Below, in pieces: positions 23,989 through 32,305 of a stretch of DNA of 64,000 bases; position 1 is the stretch's first letter; each line of letters begins with the position of its first letter. Source of the stretch: Lachnoclostridium sp. (GTDB lineage Bacteria > Bacillota > Clostridia > Lachnospirales > Lachnospiraceae); the NCBI GenBank assembly GCA_023664665.1, contig JAMPEY010000004.1, positions 1-64,000 on the forward strand, in the 5' to 3' direction. A program made the translations under genes and the position numbers. Below the pieces are notes generated by a model. The model was not told the DNA's origin. It ran no database searches and saw only the letters and a list, made by a program, of their open reading frames with translations.

Positions 23989-24696
23989 TTTGATTAGAAT
24001 ATGAAAAACTAATTTCATTTTTTATATGTTGTTTTGCTATTACCCCTTCAATACCAATCATGCTTCTCATTTCTATCCAGCGCTGCCATCTCCCCCATTT
24101 CCTCCTCTGTCAGTTCAAAGTCAAATAGGGAGATGTTTTCCATAATATGCTCGGGATTGCTGGAGCCGGGGATTACCACAACACCGTTTTGCAAATCCCA
24201 ACGAAGAATCACCTGTGCTGCGGACACTCCATGGGCTTCTGCAATTTTTACAATGGTTTCATTGCTCAGAAGCTCTTTGGTATAACCCCTGCCGCCAAGG
24301 GGATACCAAGCCTGCACCACAATCCCCTGCTCATGCATATAAGGAATCACTTCTTTTTCCTGATAATAAGGGTGAATTTCATTCTGCACCAATGCCGGCA
24401 TAATGGAAATCTGGGGCAGAAAGTTTTCCATCTCCTCAATGTACCAATTCGATAAGCCTAAAGAGCGGATTTTTCCGTCAGCCACAGCCTGCTCCATCGC
24501 CTTATAGGCTTCCACATCACCCGCCCCCGGGTGGTGCAGAAGCATCATGTCTATATAATCCACATCCAACTTTTCAAGCGCCATATCAATAGCGTTTTCC
24601 GCATCCGCATATTGAGAGGGATATAATTTGGTAATAACAAATATTTCCTCCCTAGGCACTCCTGATTTACGGATTCCTTCCCCTACGCTTTCCTCA
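23989..24696. repeat. 708-bp direct repeat, copy 1
   Basis: It matches 28883-29590 at a constant offset of 4894. By eye the left ~540 bp are identical, while the right ~165 bp carry roughly 18 mismatches. The repeat contains the 3' part of the aldo/keto reductase gene. The two copies flank a 4.2-kb unknown cassette. Confidence 0.9.
24048..24696 (-). pseudogene. Aldo/keto reductase, 5' truncated copy
   Basis: The frame encodes the same C-terminal ~215 residues as the full gene at 28942-30006 (VITKLYPSQY, LLHHPGAG, QAWYPLGGRG, ending HDWY). The N-terminus with the lipoprotein signal and the catalytic Asp/Tyr region is missing, and homology stops at 24696. It cannot be a functional reductase. 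Confidence 0.85.
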
Positions 24697-24865
24697 GAGA
24701 AGGATTGTCAAGTGTGTTTGTAAATATTTTTAATCATCAAAAATATTTCATTCTGTAAAATTCAGATCTATTGAATTTTCTGGATAATACTCACACGAAC
24801 AGTGGGACATCAAAATGAAATTGATACATTTATTTCTCGCGAGCGAAATTCTCCCTCCAAATATA

Positions 24866-24891
24866 AAAATCCAGACCGAAATCTGGATTTT
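24866..24891 (-). terminator. Terminator after the cassette's last gene
   Basis: Perfect arms AAAATCCAGA (24866-24875) and TCTGGATTTT (24882-24891), followed on the minus strand by TTATATTTGG. It ends the three-gene cassette transcribed leftward. The rest of 24697-24909 shows no gene. Confidence 0.75.
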
Positions 24892-24909
24892 CCATTGTAT
24901 CTTTCATAT

Positions 24910-26448
24910 TCATCTTGCATACCCAATCGCACCCACACCAATTACACCTCTGCGCAGGAATGTAATATCAACTCTAATCGGCTCATACTGTCTATATCTA
25001 AAATGCTGTGGCTGAAACGACTGATGGGTGAATTTTACTGGTTCAAACTTTTCGTATTCAAAAACCTTAACACCAATTTTTTCGATGATATCTTTCGGTA
25101 ACTCATAGCACTGATCCACAAGACCAAAAAAAGTACTCCCACTCTCTATACAAAAAGAAATAACACAGGAATATATGCCTTTATACATAAAACTGCCCAC
25201 TACCGACCCAACAAAGCTACCTATCATATAACCAAAAACTGTTGCTGCTGGAGTAAACCATGCTGTTGCCACTGCCGCTCCTGCCATTCCTACTCCAACA
25301 GAGCAAACTGTGATAACCAAATCCTCTGCACATTTATATGCAAAATCATGTTTTCTGATCTTTCCAATTGCCAAAAGGCAAGCATTTTGAATTGTATTCA
25401 TCGCTATTGCGGTTATAGCACCTATAATAGATGGATTAAGCATTTTAAGCGTTTCACCCATTAATCCTGCTTTACACACAGTCGTAACTGCGGCTGCTAC
25501 TGTTCCCCGAACAAATCCTTCTGCGCCACCGCTAATTGCTGCAAATCCAAGATGTTTAAATTGTTCAGCATTAATTTTCCCATCTTTAATCAGTTTACAT
25601 ATTATACCACATACTTCAGGAGCAATCTTCAACACTACACTCACCAAAGCTGCCGAAAGCCCCGCTTTAAAAGCTTGATTCATAATATACTCAAATTCAA
25701 CCAACTCTTCCGTGGTAAGTCCCCATTCCGCTGGATCAAATCCTCCTTCCTTTGCAAGCTTTGCTAATTCCCTAGCTTCTTCCTCGGTTAAAGGTATTGA
25801 CTCTGCACCATCGCTGCTCTTTATACGATCGGTTAATTTATCCAATGTATCCCGATAGCGTTTCACTTGTTCCGGTCTTCCACCATTCGTTTCTTCAACT
25901 ATCTTTCTCTCTAACCACGCTTTTGCATCTTTCATTTGATCTGTTGGAATCAATCGACCTTGCCCTAAATAATAAGGATCATTAGGGAACTTCTCCTTAA
26001 GATATTCTTCAGCTGTGACAGGTGGATTTTGACCATTATGTTCTTTCCGATATTTAGCACAATACTCCTTATATCTCTCATAATTTATCTTTGCCTGTTG
26101 CTTTGCGCTTCGATCTCCAGATTTATAATATTTAACCTGATATTTGCCGCCCGATGTAAGCACAATATCAACCAATCCATTATCATCTGGTGCTTCCGCT
26201 CGTGTTTTAACACCTTTTACTGCGGCATCGATATTAAATGCTCCTTCATGCCACCACTCTGCGACAAATCCCTTCGCATAATTAATACTGACATTATCGA
26301 TCTTTCGTCTCTGTTCGTTCAAGGCCTTAGCAAGTTTTTCTATTTCATCCTCTATTTTTCCCACATAAACAGCACCTGCGTCCGCACCTAATTGTATACT
26401 GTTTAAATGCACAAAATTATCATAGCCATCTTTGAAGGTCGACATCAT
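24910..26448 (-). CDS. Unknown protein: PD-(D/E)XK-like N-terminus plus membrane region
   Basis: This is a 512-aa protein of unrecognised family. Residues about 58-125 carry AEWWHEGAFNI, then LVDIVL and GKYQVKYY, an E...D...QxK layout like PD-(D/E)XK nucleases. A charged helical region (about 125-250) follows. Residues about 260-460 contain several Gly/Ala-rich hydrophobic helices (AALVSVVLKIA, VGVGMAGAAVATAWF, MIGSFVGSVVGSFM), and the basic tail is rich in Phe, Gln and Arg. The start overlaps the upstream gene (ATGA) with GGAGG before it. A nuclease or membrane-active effector of defence or competition is possible; the function is not known. Confidence 0.6.
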   Translation of the reverse strand: MMSTFKDGYDNFVHLNSIQLGADAGAVYVGKIEDEIEKLAKALNEQRRKIDNVSINYAKGFVAEWWHEGAFNIDAAVKGVKTRAEAPDDNGLVDIVLTSGGKYQVKYYKSGDRSAKQQAKINYERYKEYCAKYRKEHNGQNPPVTAEEYLKEKFPNDPYYLGQGRLIPTDQMKDAKAWLERKIVEETNGGRPEQVKRYRDTLDKLTDRIKSSDGAESIPLTEEEARELAKLAKEGGFDPAEWGLTTEELVEFEYIMNQAFKAGLSAALVSVVLKIAPEVCGIICKLIKDGKINAEQFKHLGFAAISGGAEGFVRGTVAAAVTTVCKAGLMGETLKMLNPSIIGAITAIAMNTIQNACLLAIGKIRKHDFAYKCAEDLVITVCSVGVGMAGAAVATAWFTPAATVFGYMIGSFVGSVVGSFMYKGIYSCVISFCIESGSTFFGLVDQCYELPKDIIEKIGVKVFEYEKFEPVKFTHQSFQPQHFRYRQYEPIRVDITFLRRGVIGVGAIGYAR

Positions 26449-27728
26449 GTTTCCTCCATAAACTTTTTAAAGCCATTAAATACGAATTCGCGCAATAATA
26501 GTTGATATTGGTATCCCGACAGCTCAGCGATTGTATTGGCTTTGTTAATCATTTTATCTACACCTTTGCCCATATAATAATTTATTCCCACTCCCATTAA
26601 ACCCGGAAGAGTAAACATATTCGCAATTCTAATCACATTAAATCCAACGGCAATCTTTTCTCCAATATTACAATCAGTATTTTCTTTGTAACTTTTTGCT
26701 TCATCCTCATATTCCTTGCCTTTTTGACAATATAATTCTTTAAATATTTGTATTTCTGAGGATTTCAACGGTCTGACATTAATAAAAGCATGGTTTCCAA
26801 TCCACCCATAGTGCATACCATTTTTATCGTATTTGTACTGATTAATATCAGTCCATCTTTCTTTTGATGATTTTGTTTTTCCTAAAAATATCAACTTATT
26901 TTTTGAGGATAAATTTTTTGCATTGTCAATAAACATCTTTTCTGTAAATTCGGCCACATCATATCCACTATACTGCTGTATAAGATTATGTAACAGATGT
27001 GCATATTCCGCATCTTTAGGATCATATACTATAATGGCATTTCTTTCTGAATCTTTTTTTATAGCATTATCCATAAAACGCTGAAATCCATTAAGCAAGT
27101 ACTCACACACCAACAATTCGTACTGATGTTTCCAAATATCCGCCCTTTCAACCGTTGCGCGAATATTTTCCACAGCGTCATTTGCGCCTTTTATCGCTTT
27201 TGCAAGAACTATCGGTACGCCTAGTATTGTAGCAACAGCTGTTTTTGCTACTTTATCTGTGATATCGTCTGTATCTTTCCATTTAATCTCATCGTCTATT
27301 TCGCTGGTATCCAAAGTCTCCGTTTCGGAATAGCGTATATTCTTTAATTTTAATATAGAACTAAATTCCGAAATTTGGCTGTTGTAATACTCTGCAAAAG
27401 CATTCTGCTCTTTAAGGGATATTTCACTAGGATCAGCTGTGATAACACACCTGTTTCCCAACCAACCATACTTCATACCAAAATAATCATATTGCCATTT
27501 TACAGACTTTCCTTGAGTTATAATTTCTTTTCCATTTCCAAAGAAAATCACTTTTTCATTAGGTATGTTATCAACCGTTAAAAAACTGGCTCTATACTCC
27601 GTCTCTGTCAAAGGTTGCGACAATTCAAAACCCGGAATCTTCCCTATTAATTGGAAAAGCAGTTGTGCATACTGTGCCTCTCTACCATCACTCTTAACAA
27701 TCATAACTGTTTGCACATCTTCATACAT
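26445..27728 (-). CDS. Unknown tandem-duplicated alpha/beta protein
   Basis: This 427-aa protein of unrecognised family is made of two diverged copies of a ~210-aa unit. Each copy has an alpha/beta domain (V-x-IV start, (E/A)QYAQLL or AEYAHLL, KVIFFGNG or KLIFLGKT, (M)KYGWLGN or MHYGWIGN). A linker with a short hydrophobic stretch follows, then a helix HQYELLVCEYLLNGFQRFM or YQYQLLLREFVFNGFKKFM. The fold recalls small Rossmann or TIR-like sensors, but no catalytic residue can be named. GGGGGTG precedes the ATG. It is co-transcribed with, and overlaps, the PD-(D/E)XK-like gene, so the two probably work together. Confidence 0.6.
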   Translation of the reverse strand: MYEDVQTVMIVKSDGREAQYAQLLFQLIGKIPGFELSQPLTETEYRASFLTVDNIPNEKVIFFGNGKEIITQGKSVKWQYDYFGMKYGWLGNRCVITADPSEISLKEQNAFAEYYNSQISEFSSILKLKNIRYSETETLDTSEIDDEIKWKDTDDITDKVAKTAVATILGVPIVLAKAIKGANDAVENIRATVERADIWKHQYELLVCEYLLNGFQRFMDNAIKKDSERNAIIVYDPKDAEYAHLLHNLIQQYSGYDVAEFTEKMFIDNAKNLSSKNKLIFLGKTKSSKERWTDINQYKYDKNGMHYGWIGNHAFINVRPLKSSEIQIFKELYCQKGKEYEDEAKSYKENTDCNIGEKIAVGFNVIRIANMFTLPGLMGVGINYYMGKGVDKMINKANTIAELSGYQYQLLLREFVFNGFKKFMEET

Positions 27729-27898
27729 AGCAACACCCCCATAAGTAAATATAGACTATTTTGCGTAACAATCCACTATACCTAATCTTATTTTCTTAAA
27801 CAGTTTATGGCAACATTAGAAGCCGAATATCAAAAGAACCAAAGACAATTCATTTATGCTCTAATTCTTTTAATCGGTTATTATCCAAAAAACTCGAG

Positions 27899-28573
27899 TT
27901 ACAATTTAGATGCTGTAAATCGATCCATTTCAAACTCATCCTCTGTTTCATAACCAATCATAACATACATACGCGCAAAATCCTCTGATATTTTTATTGT
28001 ATAACCAGAAGCTACAGCTTTTGCGAGCTTATTCTGAAGTGAACTACAAATAGCGCCCACATTTCCGAATTCTATATCGGGGCGCAACTCATATGTCACA
28101 CTATTTTCTATTGACGAAAATCTGACAATTACAGTTTTCTCATTTGGTATCACTTCATATGAAACCAAAACATATGTCCTAACTGTATCATCTTCACCTT
28201 TAATTAAATAATAACTCATTCCCATTCCTCCCTTTCGTCTCTTATCGTTTAAAATTTTTAAACAAGTTTGCATTTCAGCCAATGAGCCTCCCGTAATATA
28301 AAGCGAATTATTGTGCATTTCTAAAACGCTTGAGCCAAATCGTACAATCTCATCACTTTTTATATAATAATCAGCTTCAAGTTCTGCCCAAAAGCCCTTT
28401 CCTAATAAAATATCAGCATCCACAACACCATATGTTTTTAGCTTATAGCTATCCCCAAAGGCTTCGGTAAGTTTATTCATTCTTAACGGATACATTTTAT
28501 TTTCCCGAACCGCTTCAAAATTCTCTATATTTTCTCTAAGTATCTGAGACTTCGTCATTCTGTATTTTTTCAA
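27899..28573 (-). CDS. Unknown 224-aa protein of the cassette
   Basis: This soluble protein of mixed alpha/beta composition has no signal and no family I recognise. It lies 170 bp upstream of the duplicated protein gene in the same direction. The start is uncertain: TTG 28573 has no clear ribosome binding site, and the first codons overlap a 33-codon frame (28536-28637). It may be the regulator, antitoxin or third component of the cassette; this is context only. The interval 27729-27898 contains no convincing gene. Confidence 0.5.
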   Translation of the reverse strand: MKKYRMTKSQILRENIENFEAVRENKMYPLRMNKLTEAFGDSYKLKTYGVVDADILLGKGFWAELEADYYIKSDEIVRFGSSVLEMHNNSLYITGGSLAEMQTCLKILNDKRRKGGMGMSYYLIKGEDDTVRTYVLVSYEVIPNEKTVIVRFSSIENSVTYELRPDIEFGNVGAICSSLQNKLAKAVASGYTIKISEDFARMYVMIGYETEDEFEMDRFTASKL

Positions 28574-28637
28574 GATTATTTAAAACAAAACTATCCACTT
28601 CATCGATTCTAAATCGAATAATTATTTCCTTTCTCAT
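28536..28637 (-). CDS. Possible 33-aa small protein
   Basis: The minus-strand frame MRKEIIIRFRIDEVDSFVLNN... has GAAGGG nine bases before the ATG and overlaps the next gene by 38 bp in another frame. The RFRID start recalls short relaxosome or ribbon-helix proteins cut short. It could be a real leader gene or a frameshifted beginning of the 27899-28573 gene. Confidence 0.3.
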   Translation of the reverse strand: MRKEIIIRFRIDEVDSFVLNNLEKIQNDEVSDT

Positions 28638-28755
28638 AGCTTTCATCCCTTCGCTTTTTGTGGCTACATTTAATTTTGCTACTGTAACCACACTTTGCCA
28701 ATAACAAATTTTATACTGTTCATTTGAGTTTCCCCATTTTTCTATGATAATAAAA

Positions 28756-28840
28756 ATGCAAAAACAGCTCCAACCTGTTATAATTGAATCACCACAATCA
28801 ACAAAACAAAGAAGTGTTTTTGCATGATTAATTATAACAG
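28756..28840 (+). promoter_or_regulatory. Predicted H-type pseudoknot over a transposase start
   Basis: Four 11-base blocks lie in the order A-B-A'-B': ATGCAAAAACA (28756-28766), CTGTTATAATT (28775-28785), TGTTTTTGCAT (28815-28825), AATTATAACAG (28830-28840). A pairs perfectly with A' and B with B'. The ATG of the transposase fragment (28824) overlaps A', so folding would cover the start codon. Confidence 0.5.
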
Positions 28841-28882
28841 ATTAGGCTGTGAAATTAAAAGGGATTTGTCAAAATTTTCTGC
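28824..28882 (+). pseudogene. Transposase N-terminal fragment (IS relic)
   Basis: The frame reads MINYNRLGCEIKRDLSKFSA, the type of beginning seen in IS4-like transposases of Clostridia. It then runs straight into the 708-bp repeat and stops. Only the left end of an insertion sequence with its leader remains. The exact IS family cannot be settled from 20 residues. Confidence 0.5.
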
Positions 28883-29590
28883 TTTGATTAGAATATGAAA
28901 AACTAATTTCATTTTTTATATGTTGTTTTGCTATTACCCCTTCAATACCAATCATGCTTCTCATTTCTATCCAGCGCTGCCATCTCCCCCATTTCCTCCT
29001 CTGTCAGTTCAAAGTCAAATAGGGAGATGTTTTCCATAATATGCTCGGGATTGCTGGAGCCGGGGATTACCACAACACCGTTTTGCAAATCCCAACGAAG
29101 AATCACCTGTGCTGCGGACACTCCATGGGCTTCTGCAATTTTTACAATGGTTTCATTGCTCAGAAGCTCTTTGGTATAACCCCTGCCGCCAAGGGGATAC
29201 CAAGCCTGCACCACAATCCCCTGCTCATGCATATAAGGAATCACTTCTTTTTCCTGATAATAAGGGTGAATTTCATTCTGCACCAATGCCGGCATAATGG
29301 AAATCTGGGGCAGAAAGTTTTCCATCTCCTCAATGTACCAATTCGATAAGCCTAAAGAGCGGATTTTTCCGTCAGCCACAGCCTGCTCCATCGCCTTATA
29401 GGCTTCCACATCACCCGCCCCCGGATGGTGCAGAAGCATCATGTCAATATAATCCATGCCTAATTTTTCAAGCGCCATGTCAATAGCATTCTCCGCATCC
29501 GTGTATTGAGAGGGATATAATTTAGTGATAACAAATATTTCCTCTCTGGGCACTCCCGACTTACGGATTCCTTCCCCTACGCTTTCCTCA
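28883..29590. repeat. 708-bp direct repeat, copy 2
   Basis: This is the partner of 23989-24696. This copy lies inside the intact aldo/keto reductase gene and its 3' flank. Its left border coincides with the truncated transposase fragment, which marks the recombination joint. Confidence 0.9.
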
Positions 29591-30006
29591 TTGTGGTACA
29601 TGTATGCCGTGTCAATCAGGCGGACACCGCTTTCCAAGGCAGATACGATAGAATCCGCACATTCTTCCTCCAGCAGGCTGTATGTGCCGATTCCCGCTAT
29701 GGGCATCTCATAACCGCTGTTTAATAAAACAGTGGGCGCATTACCGTTTGTGCCACTGGCAAGGTCAAAGGAAGAAACATCCGCCTCCTTCGGGATGTCT
29801 GCTTTATCGGTATTCTGCGCTGGTTCCTGCGAAACCGATATTTCATCCGCTGCAGAATCCGCCAGCGCACCCTGTGTAACCAATGCATCCGGCACACCCG
29901 ATGCACCCTGCGCACCTGATACATCCGATGCATCCCCTTTTCCGCAGGCACAAAATACAGTCATGAAAAATGCCGCTGTAAATAAAGCTATCCATCGCTT
30001 TCCCAT
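28942..30006 (-). CDS. Exported lipoprotein aldo/keto reductase
   Basis: This 354-aa protein has a lipoprotein signal (residues 1-20, lipobox FCAC with Cys21) and a low-complexity Ala/Gly/Ser/Asp linker to about residue 90. A complete aldo/keto reductase barrel follows, with catalytic Asp and Tyr in DTAYMYHNEES, Lys in VITKLY and His in LLHHPG. An NADPH enzyme outside the membrane is unusual because the cofactor is cytosolic. GGAGG lies six bases before the ATG. It follows the alpha/beta hydrolase gene, and the pair is divergent from a LysR regulator. Confidence 0.88.
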   Translation of the reverse strand: MGKRWIALFTAAFFMTVFCACGKGDASDVSGAQGASGVPDALVTQGALADSAADEISVSQEPAQNTDKADIPKEADVSSFDLASGTNGNAPTVLLNSGYEMPIAGIGTYSLLEEECADSIVSALESGVRLIDTAYMYHNEESVGEGIRKSGVPREEIFVITKLYPSQYTDAENAIDMALEKLGMDYIDMMLLHHPGAGDVEAYKAMEQAVADGKIRSLGLSNWYIEEMENFLPQISIMPALVQNEIHPYYQEKEVIPYMHEQGIVVQAWYPLGGRGYTKELLSNETIVKIAEAHGVSAAQVILRWDLQNGVVVIPGSSNPEHIMENISLFDFELTEEEMGEMAALDRNEKHDWY

Positions 30007-30072
30007 CTTTATCCTCCACCGTTATCTAATCAGCGATTGCGAAACTCCAAGTTTCGTAACCGCCTATCCCCT

Positions 30073-31068
30073 CTACTTCAAATACTCCGTAAAAAACTCC
30101 GCCAATTTATCAAAAGGAATGGCATCCTTTCCGCCGCCGTCATATAAATCCGTATGAACCGCATCCGGAATAATCAAAAGTTCTTTATTGTCCGCATAAG
30201 GATTATCCTTTACCATATCTGCATAGGCATCTTTGCTAAAGTAGCAGGAGTGCGCTTTCTCACCATGCATCACCAGAACAGCGCTTCGGATTTCATTGCT
30301 GTACTGTAAAATGGGCTGATTTAAGAATGACATACATCCGGTTACATTCCAGCCGCCGTTTGAGTTTAATGAGCGGGCATGATATCCTCTCTTTGTCTTA
30401 TAATAATCATAGTAATCCTTCACAAAGAACGGCGCATCCTCCGGCAGCGGATCAACCACACCGCCGCCCAGAGCATAATCTCCATTCTTATAATCAGCAA
30501 TCCTCTGGGCATTCAGACTCTGTTTTTTGGCATATCTCGCATCCGCTGAATTTTCGGAATCAAAATACCCCTTTGCATTTACCCGGGTCATATCATACAT
30601 AGTGGATGCCACAGTCGCTTTGATTCGTGTATCCAATGCCGCCGCGTTGAGCGCCATGCCGCCCCAGCCGCAGATTCCGATAATTCCTATTTTTTCAGAG
30701 TCAACATTTTCCTGCACGGACAGGAAATCCACTGCCGTCTGAAAATCTTCTGTGTTGATATCGGGGGAAGCCACATAGCGCGGTGTGCCGCCGCTCTCCC
30801 CTGTAAAGGAAGGGTCAAAGGCAATGGTCAGAAAACCTCTCTCCGCCATTGTCTGGGCATACAGCCCTGCCGCCTGTTCCTTAACTGCGCCGAAGGGACC
30901 GCATACTGCGATTGCGGCAAGCTTCCCTTGAGCATTTTTAGGCACATACATGTCTGCTGCCAAAGTAATTCCATAGCGGTTATGAAAGGTTACTTTACTG
31001 TGGTCCACTGCTTCGCTCTTGGGAAAAGTTTTATCCCATTCTGTTGTCAAATTTAATGCTTCCATCAT
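30073..31068 (-). CDS. Alpha/beta hydrolase (dienelactone hydrolase-like)
   Basis: This 331-aa cytosolic protein has the alpha/beta hydrolase pattern: GITLAADMYVP, the nucleophile-elbow region IGICGWGGMA (probable Cys nucleophile), and VLVMHGEKAHSCYFS and IPDAVHTDLYD carrying the late Asp/His. It is annotated elsewhere as YcjY/DLH-like. The substrate is unknown. The ATG overlaps the stop of the 81-aa gene upstream (ATGA), and it is followed by the reductase gene. Confidence 0.8.
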   Translation of the reverse strand: MMEALNLTTEWDKTFPKSEAVDHSKVTFHNRYGITLAADMYVPKNAQGKLAAIAVCGPFGAVKEQAAGLYAQTMAERGFLTIAFDPSFTGESGGTPRYVASPDINTEDFQTAVDFLSVQENVDSEKIGIIGICGWGGMALNAAALDTRIKATVASTMYDMTRVNAKGYFDSENSADARYAKKQSLNAQRIADYKNGDYALGGGVVDPLPEDAPFFVKDYYDYYKTKRGYHARSLNSNGGWNVTGCMSFLNQPILQYSNEIRSAVLVMHGEKAHSCYFSKDAYADMVKDNPYADNKELLIIPDAVHTDLYDGGGKDAIPFDKLAEFFTEYLK

Positions 31069-31301
31069 GATTTCGTCCTCTCTTTCTTTAATTGATAAAT
31101 CAGGAAATCCAGAAGGTCGACCTTATTCTCCGAATTGTGAAGCTCTTCCAGAAGCCCTTTTTTCTGCCGTCTGAGCAGTTCCTCTGCCTGCTCTGCATCA
31201 TCCGCCTGCACCAGATTTACAATCTGCATGGTTATTTCATCGTTAAAACCCAATTCATGGAGACTGTGCATCCAATCGTTTATATCTGCCGCCTGCTGCA
31301 T
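31065..31301 (-). CDS. Small helical protein of the hydrolase operon
   Basis: This protein of about 78 aa is helical and acidic (ADINDWMHSLHELGF, then NKVDLLDFLIYQLKKE). It is the first gene of the hydrolase-reductase operon. ATG 31301 is preferred over GTG 31310 because GAGGTG is well placed. No family name is known to me; similar short proteins often stand before such hydrolases. Confidence 0.6.
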   Translation of the reverse strand: MQQAADINDWMHSLHELGFNDEITMQIVNLVQADDAEQAEELLRRQKKGLLEELHNSENKVDLLDFLIYQLKKERTKS

Positions 31302-31362
31302 TTCCTTCACCTCGTTTCAAATACATTATATCCCGGATATATTACATTTACGAATGGTAATA

Positions 31363-31404
31363 ATTCATATCGTGCTATGAATTTTATTCATTTCATGGTA
31401 TACT
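31363..31404. promoter_or_regulatory. LysR operator and lysR promoter region
   Basis: ATTCAT (31363-31368), ATGAAT (31377-31382) and ATTCAT (31386-31391) form overlapping inverted repeats between divergent genes, next to a TATACT -10 (31399-31404) for the LysR gene. LysR proteins bind such interrupted dyads and control both directions. Confidence 0.5.
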
Positions 31405-31423
31405 GTATAAAAGGAGATGCATT

Positions 31424-32305
31424 ATGGAAATCAGAACATTACGGTATTTTTTAGAAGTTGCAAGAGAAGAGAATATGTCCAAAGCGGCGGAAAGGCTTCA
31501 TGTGTCCCAATCCACCCTGTCCAAGCAGCTTAAGGGCTTGGAGGAGGAGTTGGGGAAGAAACTATTTCTCCGCCACAGCTTTTCCATTGAATTAACGGAC
31601 GAGGGGATGCTTCTTCGCAAGAGGGCGGAGGACCTGCTCTCCATGGCAGATAAAATAGCAACGGAATTTTCCGCTATGGACGATGTCATTGGCGGAAATA
31701 TTTACTTAGGCTGTGCGGAATCCTATCAGATTCGGCATCTTGCCAGAGTGATTAAACACTTCAAGCAGCGATATCCCGATTTTCATTATCATATTACAAG
31801 CGGAGATACGGAACAGGTTACGGAAAAGCTTGATAAGGGAATTTTAGATTTCGCTGTAATTGTAGAAGAACCGGATTATGAGAAATATAATGTTTTGAAA
31901 ATGCCGGATTGCGACCGGTGGGGCATTATCATGCCTGCATCCGCAAAATTGGCAGAAAAACAGGCAATCCAATTTGAGGATTTGCTTGGGCTGCCGCTAT
32001 TTTGCTCCGAACAGGGCTGGAGGACCGACCTTCCAAGGTGGTGCGGCAGCCGGCTGGAAGAATTGCAATTAGAGGGCTCTTTCCGGCTTTCTTATAATGG
32101 CTCTATTTTTGCAAAAGAGGGGCTTGGATATCTCTTGACCTTTGAAAATCTGATTTATACAAATCAGGAAAACGGGCTGGTGTTCCGCCCGCTTTTCCCG
32201 ACTCTCGAGACTAACATGTATGTCATTTGGAAGAAAAGGCAGATATTTACGCCAATCGCACAGCGTTTTATTGAAGAACTTCAATATGCTATTTTTTCTT
32301 CTTGA
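31424..32305 (+). CDS. LysR-family transcriptional regulator
   Basis: This 293-aa protein has an N-terminal winged helix (MEIRTLRYFLEVAREENMSKAA, LHVSQSTLSKQLKGLEEELG) and a C-terminal substrate-binding-like effector domain. It is divergent from the hydrolase-reductase operon, the usual layout for a LysR activator and its targets. AAGGAG lies seven bases before the ATG. Its 3' end overlaps the convergent next gene by 25 bp. Confidence 0.92.
   Translation: MEIRTLRYFLEVAREENMSKAAERLHVSQSTLSKQLKGLEEELGKKLFLRHSFSIELTDEGMLLRKRAEDLLSMADKIATEFSAMDDVIGGNIYLGCAESYQIRHLARVIKHFKQRYPDFHYHITSGDTEQVTEKLDKGILDFAVIVEEPDYEKYNVLKMPDCDRWGIIMPASAKLAEKQAIQFEDLLGLPLFCSEQGWRTDLPRWCGSRLEELQLEGSFRLSYNGSIFAKEGLGYLLTFENLIYTNQENGLVFRPLFPTLETNMYVIWKKRQIFTPIAQRFIEELQYAIFSS

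Noticed and set aside
23675..24070. 131-codon minus-strand frame
   Set aside because: It crosses the 3' end of the truncated reductase and the repeat border, and has no ribosome binding site. The plus-strand reading of part of this DNA looks more protein-like.
24802..25101. 99-codon plus-strand frame at the end of the cassette
   Set aside because: It runs across a strong terminator hairpin and is antisense to the 24910 gene.
27809..27952. 48-codon plus-strand frame between cassette genes
   Set aside because: It has no ribosome binding site, overlaps the end of the 27899 gene and shows no recognisable features.
28536..28637. Programmed frameshift joining the 33-codon frame to the next gene
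   Set aside because: An A-rich stretch is present but does not form a proper X-XXY-YYZ slippery site in the upstream frame; kept only as a low-confidence small gene.
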